Shown: positions 1-8,473 of the stretch, piece by piece
Layout of the letters: each line of letters opens with the position of its first letter
How positions within the stretch are numbered: the first letter of the stretch is position 1
DNA from: Gilvimarinus algae
GTDB lineage: Bacteria; Pseudomonadota; Gammaproteobacteria; Pseudomonadales; Cellvibrionaceae
Direction of reading: 5' to 3'
Length of the DNA stretch: 64,000 bases
Assembly (NCBI RefSeq): GCF_030518215.1
Contig: NZ_JAULRT010000062.1
Span: 434,001-498,000, forward strand
Program-made: the position numbers and the translations under genes
Notes under the pieces: model-generated
Told to the model about the DNA's origin: nothing
Database searches by the model: none
What the model saw: the letters and a program-made list of their open reading frames with translations, nothing else

Positions 1-1
1 G

Positions 2-856
2 CCCGTGCCTCCAGGCAGCAAAGAGCCGCGCACCGCCACGCTGGTGTACAACGCCTCAAACCAAAAAGTGCACGGCGCCGTTGGCGAAGTGCGCAGTTTG
101 CTTTACCGATATAACGCGGTGGAAGCGGCGGTGAATATTCTCGCCCGCGGGCTCAGTCCCAAGCTGGTGAATCCCATCGCTGTGCGCGAGGCGAATGTGG
201 CCAGTGAGCAGCAAATGGGCGGTTTGATTCTCGGTGGTGTGCCGCTGCTGTTGCTGATGTGCGCCATGATGGGCAGTGTGGGGTTTGCTGCGGACATGAC
301 CGCCGGTGAGCGTGAACGAAAATCCCTGGAGTCTTTGCTACTCAATCCCGTGCCCTCGTTTGTGCTGATTGTGGGTAAATGGCTGGCAGCGGTGGCTCTG
401 ACGTTGGCGGTGATTTCGCTGTGTCAGCTTCTGTTGTTTATCGCGCTCTACTTTCTGCCGTTTAACGAAATCGGCTTGCGGGTGTCTGTGGGGCTGTACG
501 CCATGGTGGGTATTTTTGTTGCGCTGGTACCGGTGGCTTTTATCGCAGCCGCCTTGCAACTGGCGCTCGGGATTCTCTCGCGCTCGTTTAAAGACGCACA
601 GACCTATATGGGTTTTTTAATCATCTTGCCCATGGTGCCTTTCTTTGTGATTGTCACCAATCCCGGGCTCTATGAGTCCTGGCACCTTTGGGTGCCGTTG
701 CTCGGCCATCAAACCGTGCTCAAAAATCTGCTGTTGGGTGAGGCCATACCGCTGATGGCCTACCCGGCATTCTGGCTCAGTGCGCTGCCGGTCAGCGCTT
801 TGGCATTATGGTTGGCCGCGCGGCAAATTCGCCGCGCCAAGGTGATTTATGGATAA
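2..856 (+). CDS. ABC-2 type exporter permease, C-terminal part
   Basis: The reading frame is open at the left window edge, so the start and N-terminal part are missing. The visible 283 residues look like the end of a NatB/ABC-2 family permease: a soluble segment, then about five or six hydrophobic helices from residue 75 on, with the charged loop containing TAGERERKSLESLLLNPV that is characteristic of these permeases. The family forms the membrane part of an ATP-driven exporter; an ATPase partner would be expected to the left. The stop overlaps the next gene by 8 nt, so the two are probably co-transcribed. The substrate cannot be told from sequence. Confidence 0.85.
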   Translation, partial: PVPPGSKEPRTATLVYNASNQKVHGAVGEVRSLLYRYNAVEAAVNILARGLSPKLVNPIAVREANVASEQQMGGLILGGVPLLLLMCAMMGSVGFAADMTAGERERKSLESLLLNPVPSFVLIVGKWLAAVALTLAVISLCQLLLFIALYFLPFNEIGLRVSVGLYAMVGIFVALVPVAFIAAALQLALGILSRSFKDAQTYMGFLIILPMVPFFVIVTNPGLYESWHLWVPLLGHQTVLKNLLLGEAIPLMAYPAFWLSALPVSALALWLAARQIRRAKVIYG

Positions 857-1643
857 GCTTAAAAGACTTGTGTGGTGGCTATTGCTCGCCGCCTGCATAT
901 CAACAGCGGGCTGCTATTACCTGCAAACGGCCGATACGCCCATGGCCACTCGCTTCTACGAGCGCGCCAGTGGTTACTCGCCGAGCACTGCGGTGCCTAG
1001 CGAGCGCGCGCAGGATTTGCTGGTGCTTTTGCCGGGCATGGGCGATGGTATCGAGCGGTTTGAAAAGGAGGGTTTGATACGCCAGTTGGCGCAGGCGGAT
1101 CTGCCGGTAGATGCCGTAGCGGTAAACGCGCACTTTGGCTATTACCGTTCGCGCCAACTGCTGGAGCGGTTGAGTGAAGATGTTTTGCAGCCGGCCAAAG
1201 CGCTGGGATATGAGCGTATCCACCTGGCCGGTGTGTCCCTGGGAGGCTTTGGCGGTCTGTTATACTGGCGCTATGGTGAGCAGCACCCGACGCTTGCTAC
1301 AGACATCAGCAGCCTGCTCTTGCTCACGCCCTATGTGGGCGAGCCTGAGTATTACCAGCATCGCCTGAACGGCGGGCCAGCCCAGGCTGTCGGCGAGGAG
1401 AAAAACCTTTGGCCCTGGCTGGAGAGTCTGCCGGCAGGCGCCGGAGCCGACTGGTACCTCGGTATGGCCGAGAGCGACAAGTTTTACACGGCCAACCAAA
1501 CCTTTGCCGCCTTTGTTCCGACAGAGCAGGTGGCCATCGTCGAGGGTGGCCACAATTGGGACTCCTGGCGCGCGCTCTGGCCACAATTACTTCAACACCT
1601 TAAACGCGAGCAATTTGCCTCGCCTGCGGAAAAGCCACGATGA
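849..1643 (+). CDS. alpha/beta-hydrolase-fold lipoprotein
   Basis: A protein of 264 residues. An N-terminal hydrophobic segment ends in a lipobox-like STAGC (Cys22), so it is probably a membrane-anchored lipoprotein. The nucleophile elbow GVSLGG (Ser130) and a late GGHNWDSW segment that would supply the catalytic His fit a serine hydrolase of the alpha/beta fold. The gene overlaps the exporter permease before it by 8 nt and the S4 gene after it by 4 nt (ATGA), indicating one operon. The natural substrate is unknown; linkage to an exporter could mean envelope lipid or ester handling, which is inference. Confidence 0.75.
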   Translation: MDKLKRLVWWLLLAACISTAGCYYLQTADTPMATRFYERASGYSPSTAVPSERAQDLLVLLPGMGDGIERFEKEGLIRQLAQADLPVDAVAVNAHFGYYRSRQLLERLSEDVLQPAKALGYERIHLAGVSLGGFGGLLYWRYGEQHPTLATDISSLLLLTPYVGEPEYYQHRLNGGPAQAVGEEKNLWPWLESLPAGAGADWYLGMAESDKFYTANQTFAAFVPTEQVAIVEGGHNWDSWRALWPQLLQHLKREQFASPAEKPR

Positions 1644-1855
1644 CAGAAAAGTTTGCACTCGAAGGCAGCGAATTTATTACCCTCAACAACCTGTTAAAAG
1701 TCGAGGGCTGGGTTGAAAGCGGCGCGGTTGCCAAGCAGGTGATCGACGCCGGCATGGTCAGCGTGGATGGCGCCATTGAAACTCGCAAGCGCTGCAAAAT
1801 CATCGCCGGGCAGACGGTGTCTTTTAACGGCAACAGCATTTTAATTGTGGAGTAA
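1640..1855 (+). CDS. S4-domain RNA-binding protein, YbcJ-like
   Basis: A 71-residue protein made almost entirely of one S4 RNA-binding fold. It has the typical pattern FITLNNLLKVEGWVESGAVAK, then GMVSVDG and a basic ETRKRCKI stretch, which is the usual size and layout of the YbcJ family. Its start overlaps the hydrolase stop (ATGA) and it ends 4 nt before the GTPase gene. The neighbouring ribosome-assembly-type GTPase makes a role with structured RNA or the ribosome plausible, but the target is not known. Confidence 0.85.
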   Translation: MTEKFALEGSEFITLNNLLKVEGWVESGAVAKQVIDAGMVSVDGAIETRKRCKIIAGQTVSFNGNSILIVE

Positions 1856-1859
1856 GCCT

Positions 1860-2792
1860 GTGACTTTGCAGTGGTACCCAGGGCATATGCACAAAGCGCA
1901 AAAAGAAATGCGCGAAGTGCTGCCCAAGGTCGATATTGTGATTGAGGTGCTGGACGCGCGCATCCCCTTCAGCAGTGAAAACCCGATGATCGCCAGCATC
2001 CGGGGAGACAAGCCGGTGGTCAAAGTGCTCACCAAATCCGACCTGGCCGAACCGGACAACATTGCCCTGTGGCAAAACTACCTGGATGCTCAGCGCAACA
2101 CCAAAACCCTCGCGGTTAGCACCCAGGAGCCTGCCCGCATTCACACCTTGCCGGATCTGTGTCGCAAACTCGCCCCCGAGAAAACCCGCGGCCTGAAAAA
2201 ACTCAAAGCGATGATTTTGGGTATTCCCAATGTCGGTAAATCCACCTTGATCAACACCCTCGCCGGGCGCGCTGTGGCCAAAACCGGCAACGAGCCGGCG
2301 GTGACCAAACGCCAGCAAACTATCGATATTGACGAGCACTTTGTCCTATTGGACACACCGGGCATTCTCTGGCCCAAGCAGCAGGTCCACAATTGCAGCT
2401 ATCGCCTGGCCTTCACCGGTGCCATCAAAGACACTGCCCTGGACTATGTAGACGTTGCTTTTTTCGGTGCCGATTACCTGCGCAAAGCCTATCCCGAGGC
2501 CCTGATTGAGCGCTACAACCTCAAAGAGCTGCCAGACTCCGAGCTCGAGGTGCTGGAGTTGATCGCCGCGCGCCGCGGCTGCCTGGGCGCCGGTGGGCGA
2601 GCGGATTTAAACAAAGTCTCGCAGTTGTTTGTCAACGATTTTCGTACTGGCAATCTGGGCCGCATCAGCCTGGAAACCCCGGAGGTGGTTGAGCGTGAAG
2701 TGGCCGAGGCCAAAGCCCTCGCCGAGAAAAAGGCGGAGCAAAAAGAGCTGGATAAGGCCGCCCGACGAAAAAGGCGGCGGAAAAACGCTTGA
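1860..2792 (+). CDS. RbgA/YlqF-type ribosome biogenesis GTPase
   Basis: A circularly permuted GTPase of 310 residues. The sequence opens with the family signature WYPGHMHKA, then the G4 motif TKSD comes before the G1 loop GIPNVGKST and the G3 motif DTPG, the order that defines the YlqF/RbgA family. The C-terminal tail is very basic (RRKRRRKN). I chose the GTG at 1860 because GGAG lies 7 nt upstream and the product then starts like its relatives; a TTG at 1845 would add five residues. These GTPases help mature the large ribosomal subunit. The preceding S4-protein gene is 4 nt away. Confidence 0.9.
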   Translation: MTLQWYPGHMHKAQKEMREVLPKVDIVIEVLDARIPFSSENPMIASIRGDKPVVKVLTKSDLAEPDNIALWQNYLDAQRNTKTLAVSTQEPARIHTLPDLCRKLAPEKTRGLKKLKAMILGIPNVGKSTLINTLAGRAVAKTGNEPAVTKRQQTIDIDEHFVLLDTPGILWPKQQVHNCSYRLAFTGAIKDTALDYVDVAFFGADYLRKAYPEALIERYNLKELPDSELEVLELIAARRGCLGAGGRADLNKVSQLFVNDFRTGNLGRISLETPEVVEREVAEAKALAEKKAEQKELDKAARRKRRRKNA

Positions 2793-2991
2793 GTTTTGCG
2801 ATTTCGAGTTGGGGTAAGGCCTAGTCTTGTGAAGTTAGTATGAAAGCTGCTATCCAAAGTGGAGTGGGACATTAAAAACGCTTTTGGTTCTAAGAGTTTA
2901 AGGCTGTTTAAACTCGTTCCTTACGGATTCATACGCTAAGAAGCGAGAGTCAGTGAGAGTCACCTGGTTATTATAGAAAGGAGCTTGAGTA

Positions 2992-3348
2992 ATGAAACTT
3001 TCACACTACGACGGTGGATGCCAGTGCGGCGCTGTCAGCTATGAAGTAGACATGGATCTGGAAAATACCATTACTTGTAATTGTTCTCGCTGTCAGCGCA
3101 TGGGTTTTGTGCTGGGGTTTGTACCTGCGGACCAGTTCAAGTTGACCTCTGGCGATGGGAGCTTAACGGAGTATCTTTTTAATAAAAACTCGATCCGTCA
3201 CCTATGCTGCAGTGTCTGTGGTGTGGAGAGTTTTGCCTATGGAAATATGCCTGATGGTTCTTCGATGGTGGCTGTCAACGTCAACTGCCTAACAGGCGTG
3301 GACCCCAGAGCGCTGAAGAGCCAGCATGTCGATGGGAAGAGTTTTTAG
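2992..3348 (+). CDS. GFA-family (CENP-V/GFA) zinc protein
   Basis: A 118-residue protein with the GFA fold. Zinc-binding cysteines are visible in GGCQCGAVSYEV, in CNCSRCQRMG and in CCSVCGVESFAYG. Family members include glutathione-dependent formaldehyde-activating enzyme, but most are of unknown substrate and the name should not be pushed further. A good ribosome-binding site (AAAGGAG) lies upstream of the ATG. It stands alone; the 199 bases between the GTPase gene and this one show nothing I can name. Confidence 0.85.
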   Translation: MKLSHYDGGCQCGAVSYEVDMDLENTITCNCSRCQRMGFVLGFVPADQFKLTSGDGSLTEYLFNKNSIRHLCCSVCGVESFAYGNMPDGSSMVAVNVNCLTGVDPRALKSQHVDGKSF

Positions 3349-3495
3349 TTGGACGGGCTTTAATATTTCATTTTTCCCTATGTCTACTGCAGTGGCGTAA
3401 AGGTGAGTCTAGACCGAGGCTGAACAAGCCTAAGAGGTCGTTAAGCGGGTAGACGCTGCCTGGAAAGCTATCTTTACTTAATCGGATTTGATTCC

Positions 3496-3957
3496 ATGGG
3501 CGAGATCACATATCAAAGCTTTGCTCTCATCAACCCTGCCGACTTTTTGCCACTGCTAAACAGCTCTGTTACCAGAACTCATTTGATTGAACACCCGACG
3601 TTTGACGAGCGCGCGGTGCGGGAGTGGGTGAGCGGAAAATTGTCGGTGGACAATGCGCGTGGTTGCCGAGTTCGGGCGGTGGTGGTGGATGGTGAGTTGG
3701 CCGGTTGGTGCGGTATCCAATACGAGTCGGGCGCCTATGAGCTCGCCATAGTATTGGCGGAAAAGCATTGGGGCTTCGGCATAGCGGTATTTCGGGAGTT
3801 GATGGCTTGGGCTCGCGAGCTTGGCCACACAACTGTGTTGATTCACTTTTTACATACCCGCCGCGAATATCGGTTTTTACAAAAATTAGCCAAGGCTGTG
3901 TATCCAACGGAGATGTTGGGGAGTAAGTTCACTACTTACGAGCTGGCCGTTGACTAA
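3496..3957 (+). CDS. GNAT-like acetyltransferase
   Basis: A 153-residue protein with features of the GNAT fold: a central strand with VRAVVVDGELAGWCGI, a strand YELAIVLAEKHWGFGIAV where the acetyl-CoA loop would sit, and a following helix. The pyrophosphate loop (normally Q/R-x-x-G-x-G/A) is only partly matched by KHWGFGIA, so activity is not assured. It stands alone between the GFA gene and the xdhC-like gene. The acceptor is unknown. Confidence 0.6.
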   Translation: MGEITYQSFALINPADFLPLLNSSVTRTHLIEHPTFDERAVREWVSGKLSVDNARGCRVRAVVVDGELAGWCGIQYESGAYELAIVLAEKHWGFGIAVFRELMAWARELGHTTVLIHFLHTRREYRFLQKLAKAVYPTEMLGSKFTTYELAVD

Positions 3958-4005
3958 CGGCTTTTAACATCGAATACACCTGCCCGGCGGGTTCACAGTA
4001 TCTCT

Positions 4006-4995
4006 ATGCAAAATCTGGATAAACAAGTGGTCTCCCAGGCGCTGGCGTGGTTGCAATCCCAAGAGCCGGTTTGGCTGTGTACGGTGCTGGCGACTTTTGG
4101 CTCCTCGCCGCGCGAACCCGGATCGCTGTTTGTGGCCAGGGGCGATGGGCAGCACTTGGGGTCGCTCTCAGGTGGCTGTGTCGAAGAGGACTTTCTCGAG
4201 CAACTTTGCGCCGGACGTTTTGACAAGCCGGTAGAGCGCATTCGCTATGGCGCTGAGGGCAATATGGGCGGCAACCGCGTCACCTTACCCTGCGGCGGTA
4301 GCCTCAGCGTGCTAGTCGAGCGGCTGGCGCCGTCACCGGCCAATATCGAACACCTGCAAAGGGTATTGGCCACGCTGGATGGCCAAACCGTGAAAACGCG
4401 CCGGGTGATGCTCTCGCAGAAATCGGGTGGCGCCCAGTTGCTTGAAGATCAACGCCAGGGCGCCCGCGTGCACTTCGATCCGGCCGAGAACTTTGTGGAC
4501 ATTCGGGTGGGCCCGGTGTCGCGGCTGATTATCGCCGGGGTCTCCAGCGTTTCGGTTCTTTGCGCCGAATTTGCTTCGGCCATGGGCTTTGAGGTCATTG
4601 TCTGCGATCCGCGTGAGGAGGTCTGGACTCAGTTTGCGGTGCCTGGAGTGCGCATGGAAAAGGTGCTGCCCTCGGTGTATATCGCCGCGCCCGACGCTTG
4701 CCACCACGCCACTGCCATTGTCGGCTTAACTCACGACCCGCGCATCGATGATCTGGCGATGATCGAGGCGGTGCGCACTTCGGCGTTTTACATCGGTGTG
4801 ATGGGCTCGCATAAAACCTCCAAGGCGCGCGCCGAGCGATTACAGCGTTCGGGCGGTTTATCCGCCGAGCAGGTGGCGCGGCTGCACATGCCCATTGGTT
4901 TGGCGCTCGGTAGTAAGACACCCGCAGAAATTGCCCTCGCGGTGATGGCGGATATTCTGCGGGTGCAGCGGGGTATCGCGCGCGATGCGCTGTGA
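4006..4995 (+). CDS. XdhC/CoxI-family molybdenum-cofactor maturation protein
   Basis: A 329-residue XdhC-type protein. The N-terminal CoxI domain carries TFGSSPREPGSLF and the cysteine-containing SLSGGCVEEDF; the C-terminal Rossmann domain includes HDPRIDDLAMIEA and GVMGSHKTSKARAERL. In this family the protein binds, sulfurates or hands over the molybdenum cofactor to a xanthine-dehydrogenase-type enzyme. It overlaps the MocA-like gene by 11 nt and faces the structural genes of a molybdenum hydroxylase, which is its likely client. Confidence 0.9.
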   Translation: MQNLDKQVVSQALAWLQSQEPVWLCTVLATFGSSPREPGSLFVARGDGQHLGSLSGGCVEEDFLEQLCAGRFDKPVERIRYGAEGNMGGNRVTLPCGGSLSVLVERLAPSPANIEHLQRVLATLDGQTVKTRRVMLSQKSGGAQLLEDQRQGARVHFDPAENFVDIRVGPVSRLIIAGVSSVSVLCAEFASAMGFEVIVCDPREEVWTQFAVPGVRMEKVLPSVYIAAPDACHHATAIVGLTHDPRIDDLAMIEAVRTSAFYIGVMGSHKTSKARAERLQRSGGLSAEQVARLHMPIGLALGSKTPAEIALAVMADILRVQRGIARDAL

Positions 4996-5596
4996 CTCGG
5001 ATGGCGTTGTGGCGCTGGTCGTAGCGGCCGGCTATTCGCGCCGCTTCGGTAAGCAGGACAAGCGCGCCGCCCGGCTCGCCAATGGCAAGACGCTGCTTGC
5101 TGCTAGTCTTTCCTCCGTGGTTGACTGCTTCTCTCAATGGCGTTTGGTGCTGCGCGATGACGATCAGCCCAGCGCCCTCGGTCTGCCAGAAAACACCCCC
5201 GTGGTGGCTAGCGCGCGGGCGGCACAAGGGCAGGGCGCAAGTATGGGAGATGGCTTTGCGGCACTTTTGGCCGATGAGCAACTGAGCGAGTGTCACAGCG
5301 CTGCCGTGGTGCTCGGCGATATGCCTTTACTGAGCGTTAAGACGCTGCAGGCGTTGTGCGCCCAGGCCGGCCGCAGGGCCATAGTCCGGCCGATATACCT
5401 CGGCCAGCAGGGCCACCCGGTGCTTTTTGGTCGCGACTTTTGGGCCGAACTGGCCAGGCTCGATGGTGATAATGGCGCGCGGGCAGTGATAGAGCGTTAC
5501 CGGGAGTACTACCGGGAAATCGCAGTGAGTGATGCCGGTGTGTGTACAGATGCGGATACGCCGGAAGATCTAAAGCTTCTTGGCTGGGATCACTGA
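4985..5596 (+). CDS. MocA-like molybdenum cofactor cytidylyltransferase
   Basis: A 203-residue nucleotidyltransferase of the MobA/MocA fold. The N-terminal signature VVAAGYSRRFGKQDK matches the L-A-A-G-x-S-x-R-x-G loop that binds the nucleotide, and VVLGDMPLLS supplies the metal-binding Asp. In this family the enzyme joins CMP to molybdopterin to make the MCD form used by xanthine-oxidase-type hydroxylases. It overlaps the xdhC-like gene, and the convergent neighbour encodes such a hydroxylase, so the assignment fits its context. MobA-type GMP transfer cannot be fully excluded. Confidence 0.85.
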   Translation: MRCDSDGVVALVVAAGYSRRFGKQDKRAARLANGKTLLAASLSSVVDCFSQWRLVLRDDDQPSALGLPENTPVVASARAAQGQGASMGDGFAALLADEQLSECHSAAVVLGDMPLLSVKTLQALCAQAGRRAIVRPIYLGQQGHPVLFGRDFWAELARLDGDNGARAVIERYREYYREIAVSDAGVCTDADTPEDLKLLGWDH

Positions 5597-5598
5597 GC

Positions 5599-5619
5599 GC
5601 GGCCCCGCAGCGGGGCCGC
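5599..5619. terminator. Hairpin between convergent mocA-like and hydroxylase genes
   Basis: A perfect 9-bp inverted repeat, GCGGCCCCG / CGGGGCCGC with a 3-base loop, sits in the 29-base gap between two convergent genes. There is no long T run on either side, so it may act as a bidirectional transcription barrier rather than a classic intrinsic terminator. Confidence 0.6.
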
Positions 5620-5625
5620 CAGGGT

Positions 5626-7815
5626 TTAGCTCAGATCTGTATTTTTGATGGGAATGTTGCGAATGCGCTTGCCGGTCGCGGCGAAAATGGCGTTGAGCAC
5701 GGCCGGTGCCGCCACGGCAATGGTGGGTTCACCGACGCCGCCCCAGAAGCCGCCTGAGGGCATGGTAATCACTTCAACTTCGGGCATATCGCGCAACTGC
5801 ATTACCTGGTAGGTGTGAAAGTTCTCCTGCTCGATACGCCCGTCCTTGACTGTGCATTCGCTGGAGAGCATGGGCGATAAGCCGTAGACAAAAGAGCCCG
5901 CCACCTGAGCCTCAATTTGCTGCGGGTTGATGGCGTAGCCCGGGTCGGTGGCGGCGACGATGCGGTGAATTTTCAACTTGCCGTCGGTTACCGAGACCTC
6001 GGCGGCGGCCGCCACGTAGCTGCCAAAACCTTTAACCTGGGCGATGCCCCGGTGGATGCCTTGGGCGGGCTTTTTGTCCCAACCGATGCCCTTGGCTGCC
6101 GCCTCCAGCACCGCCAGGTGTTTGGGGTGCTTGGCCATGAGCTTGCGGCGAAACGCCAGTGGGTCTTGCCCGGCGGCGTGGGCCAGCTCGTCGATAAAAC
6201 ACTCCAGGTACAGTGCGTTTTGGTTCAGGTTCACGCCGCGCCAAAAGCCCGGGCGGATGTGCGGGTTGACCATCACCTGATCCACCAGCAAGTTGGGCAC
6301 ACTGTAGCCGATGGCCATATCGCCCTCGGGGTCGAGCCCTTGGTACATTACCGGGTCGCCTTTCTCGCCAATGCCTTTGGGGTTCACATGAGCGAGAATA
6401 GACTGCCCCGCAATACGCATATGCAGGGCCTGCAGCTCGCCGTTTGCATCCATGGAGGCGCGCATGCGGCACTGGGTAACTGGGTGAAAATGGCCCTGAA
6501 GCATGTCCTCTTCGCGGGTCCAGAGCAGTTTGATAGGCGTATCGGGAAACGCCTTGGCCACCAGCGCCGCCTGGCGCACATAGTCGGTGGCCAGGCGGCG
6601 GCCAAAGCTGCCGCCGATGCGCATGGTGTGCACTTCGCACACCTCCTGCGGCAGCTCGGCGGCTTCGGCCAGCGCCGCCAGCGCCGACTCGGGTACCTGG
6701 GTGGCGCCCCACATTTCGCAGCCGTTTTTGCGCCAGCGCACCACCGCGCTCATGGTCTCCATGGGGGCGTGGTTCTGGTAGGGGTAGCTGTAGTCTGCCT
6801 CAATGACCTTCTCGGCCTTGGCCAGCGCGCTGGGCGCGTCGCCGACTTTGTTACCGACATAATCGGTTGTCGCGCTCAGCCCCTCGCGCAGCTTCTCGGC
6901 AATGCTGGCACTGGATACGCTGGCATTGGGGCCCAGGTTCCATTCAATGGGCAGGGCGTCCAGCGCCTTTTTGGCGCGCCAGAAGGTATCGGCGACCACG
7001 GCGACGGCGTTGTCGTCCAGTTGCACCACGTGCTTCACGCCGGGCATATCCTGCACGGCCTTGGCATCAAAGCTCTTGAGCGTGCCGCCATGTACCGGGC
7101 AGGCCTTGGGTACAGCGATGAGCATGCCGGGCAGGGTGAAGTCCGTGGTGTAGATCATGGAGCCGTCGACTTTCTCTTTGGTGTCCAGTCGCTTGACCGC
7201 CTTGCCGGCAATCTTCCACTCGGAGGGGTCTTTTAAAGTGATCTTTTCCGGTGGCGTAATGTCGTTGGCGGCCGTGGCTACCGCGCCGTAGGTGGTGGTT
7301 TTACCCGTGGGTTTGTGCGTAATCACGCCTTTATCCACCTGGCACTCACTGGCGGGAACTTGCCACTGGTTAGCCGCAGCCGCCACCAGCATATGGCGTG
7401 CGGCGGCGCCGCCCTGGCGCAGGTATTCATGGGAGCCGCGAATGGCGGTGGAGCCGCCGGTGGCCTGGCTTTTCCATACATTATCGCGCGCTTGGTTGGC
7501 ACCGGGTTTAACCAGCTCAAAGTGGACTTTGTCCCAGTCGCACTCGAGCTCTTCGGCCACCAATTGAGCCAGGCCCGTGAGAGAGCCCTGGCCCATTTCA
7601 ATGCGGGCGATGCGGATCAGCACGGTGTCATCGGGTTGCACCACCACCCAGGCGTTGACCTCGGGTGCGGCCGCTTCGCCGGCCAGTGCGCTTTTGGCAA
7701 AGGGAAACGAAAAGCCGAAAACAAAGGCGCCGGCGGCGATGCTGCTGCCCTTGAGAAAGCTGCGGCGCGATGGGTTGACCGGTTGTTCCAGGGTATCGGT
7801 ATCAGGCGTTTGCAT
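5626..7815 (-). CDS. Molybdopterin-binding subunit of an isoquinoline-1-oxidoreductase-like hydroxylase
   Basis: A large subunit of the xanthine dehydrogenase/aldehyde oxidase superfamily, 729 residues from the ATG at 7815. That start has AGGAGG just upstream and overlaps the small-subunit gene by 14 nt; longer starts lack support. It begins with a twin-arginine signal (RRSFLKG followed by a hydrophobic stretch), so the folded enzyme is exported to the periplasm. The C-terminal GGVGEPTIAVAAPAV contains the catalytic Glu of the family. The IorB-type layout with a separate 2Fe-2S subunit and no FAD subunit suggests electrons leave through a cytochrome. Substrate unknown: an aldehyde or N-heterocycle. 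Confidence 0.92.
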   Translation of the reverse strand: MQTPDTDTLEQPVNPSRRSFLKGSSIAAGAFVFGFSFPFAKSALAGEAAAPEVNAWVVVQPDDTVLIRIARIEMGQGSLTGLAQLVAEELECDWDKVHFELVKPGANQARDNVWKSQATGGSTAIRGSHEYLRQGGAAARHMLVAAAANQWQVPASECQVDKGVITHKPTGKTTTYGAVATAANDITPPEKITLKDPSEWKIAGKAVKRLDTKEKVDGSMIYTTDFTLPGMLIAVPKACPVHGGTLKSFDAKAVQDMPGVKHVVQLDDNAVAVVADTFWRAKKALDALPIEWNLGPNASVSSASIAEKLREGLSATTDYVGNKVGDAPSALAKAEKVIEADYSYPYQNHAPMETMSAVVRWRKNGCEMWGATQVPESALAALAEAAELPQEVCEVHTMRIGGSFGRRLATDYVRQAALVAKAFPDTPIKLLWTREEDMLQGHFHPVTQCRMRASMDANGELQALHMRIAGQSILAHVNPKGIGEKGDPVMYQGLDPEGDMAIGYSVPNLLVDQVMVNPHIRPGFWRGVNLNQNALYLECFIDELAHAAGQDPLAFRRKLMAKHPKHLAVLEAAAKGIGWDKKPAQGIHRGIAQVKGFGSYVAAAAEVSVTDGKLKIHRIVAATDPGYAINPQQIEAQVAGSFVYGLSPMLSSECTVKDGRIEQENFHTYQVMQLRDMPEVEVITMPSGGFWGGVGEPTIAVAAPAVLNAIFAATGKRIRNIPIKNTDLS

Positions 7816-8290
7816 CGCGGCCTCCTTGATCGCCTGCAGCGGCGAGACGTTTGGCGGCGGTTTTAATGCCCTCAATTACCCGAGGGTAGGTGCCGCAGCG
7901 GCAGATGTTGGTGATTTCGCGGCGGATATCCTCGTCACTGGGGTTGGCGTTGCGCGCCAGCAGCGACGAGGCGGCCATGATCATGCCCGATTGGCAGTAG
8001 CCACATTGGGGTACGTCCAGCTCGGCCCAGACTTCCTGCACCGGGTGAAACTGTTGCACACCGAGGCCTTCAATGGTGGTGATTTTCTGGTCCTCGCGCA
8101 CGGCGCTGACTGGCAGGACGCACGAGCGCTGGGCAACGCCGTCAATATGAACGGTGCAGGCCCCGCAGATGGACATGCCGCAGCCGTATTTGGTGCCGGT
8201 CATACCCAATTGTTCCCGGATGACCCACAGCAGTGGGGTATCCGCCTCTACCTCTACCTCTTTCGTTTCGCCATTGATATTGAGCTTCAT
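7802..8290 (-). CDS. 2Fe-2S subunit of the molybdenum hydroxylase (IorA-like)
   Basis: A 162-residue protein from the ATG at 8290. The N-terminal plant-ferredoxin-type cluster site is CGMSICGACTVHIDG with a later Cys in QRSCVLPV. The second all-helical cluster domain has CGYCQSGMIMAA and NICRCGTYPRV. Both 2Fe-2S centres of the family are therefore complete. An upstream in-frame extension to 8416 lacks similarity and is not used. It is the first gene of a two-gene operon with the molybdopterin subunit and would relay electrons from the Mo centre. Confidence 0.93.
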   Translation of the reverse strand: MKLNINGETKEVEVEADTPLLWVIREQLGMTGTKYGCGMSICGACTVHIDGVAQRSCVLPVSAVREDQKITTIEGLGVQQFHPVQEVWAELDVPQCGYCQSGMIMAASSLLARNANPSDEDIRREITNICRCGTYPRVIEGIKTAAKRLAAAGDQGGRDANA

Positions 8291-8473
8291 GTGTATGGCT
8301 CTCCACGGTTGCTGGCTGTCTACGATTGTCGGATGTTTTGCTTTATTGGTTATACGGGCCGGGACTGGCTGATAGGTGCCAGGAGCGGCCTGAGAATCGG
8401 CCGGGTTTCGCCCCAAGGCTATAGTGTCTCAGTATAGCCTTGAGGATAAGTAGTGCGAGGCCGTTAATTTTTG

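Noticed and set aside
5917..7236. Long open frame on the plus strand (439 residues)
   Set aside because: It is antisense to the well-supported molybdopterin subunit and shows only composition-driven Gly/His/Ala-rich sequence with no domain.
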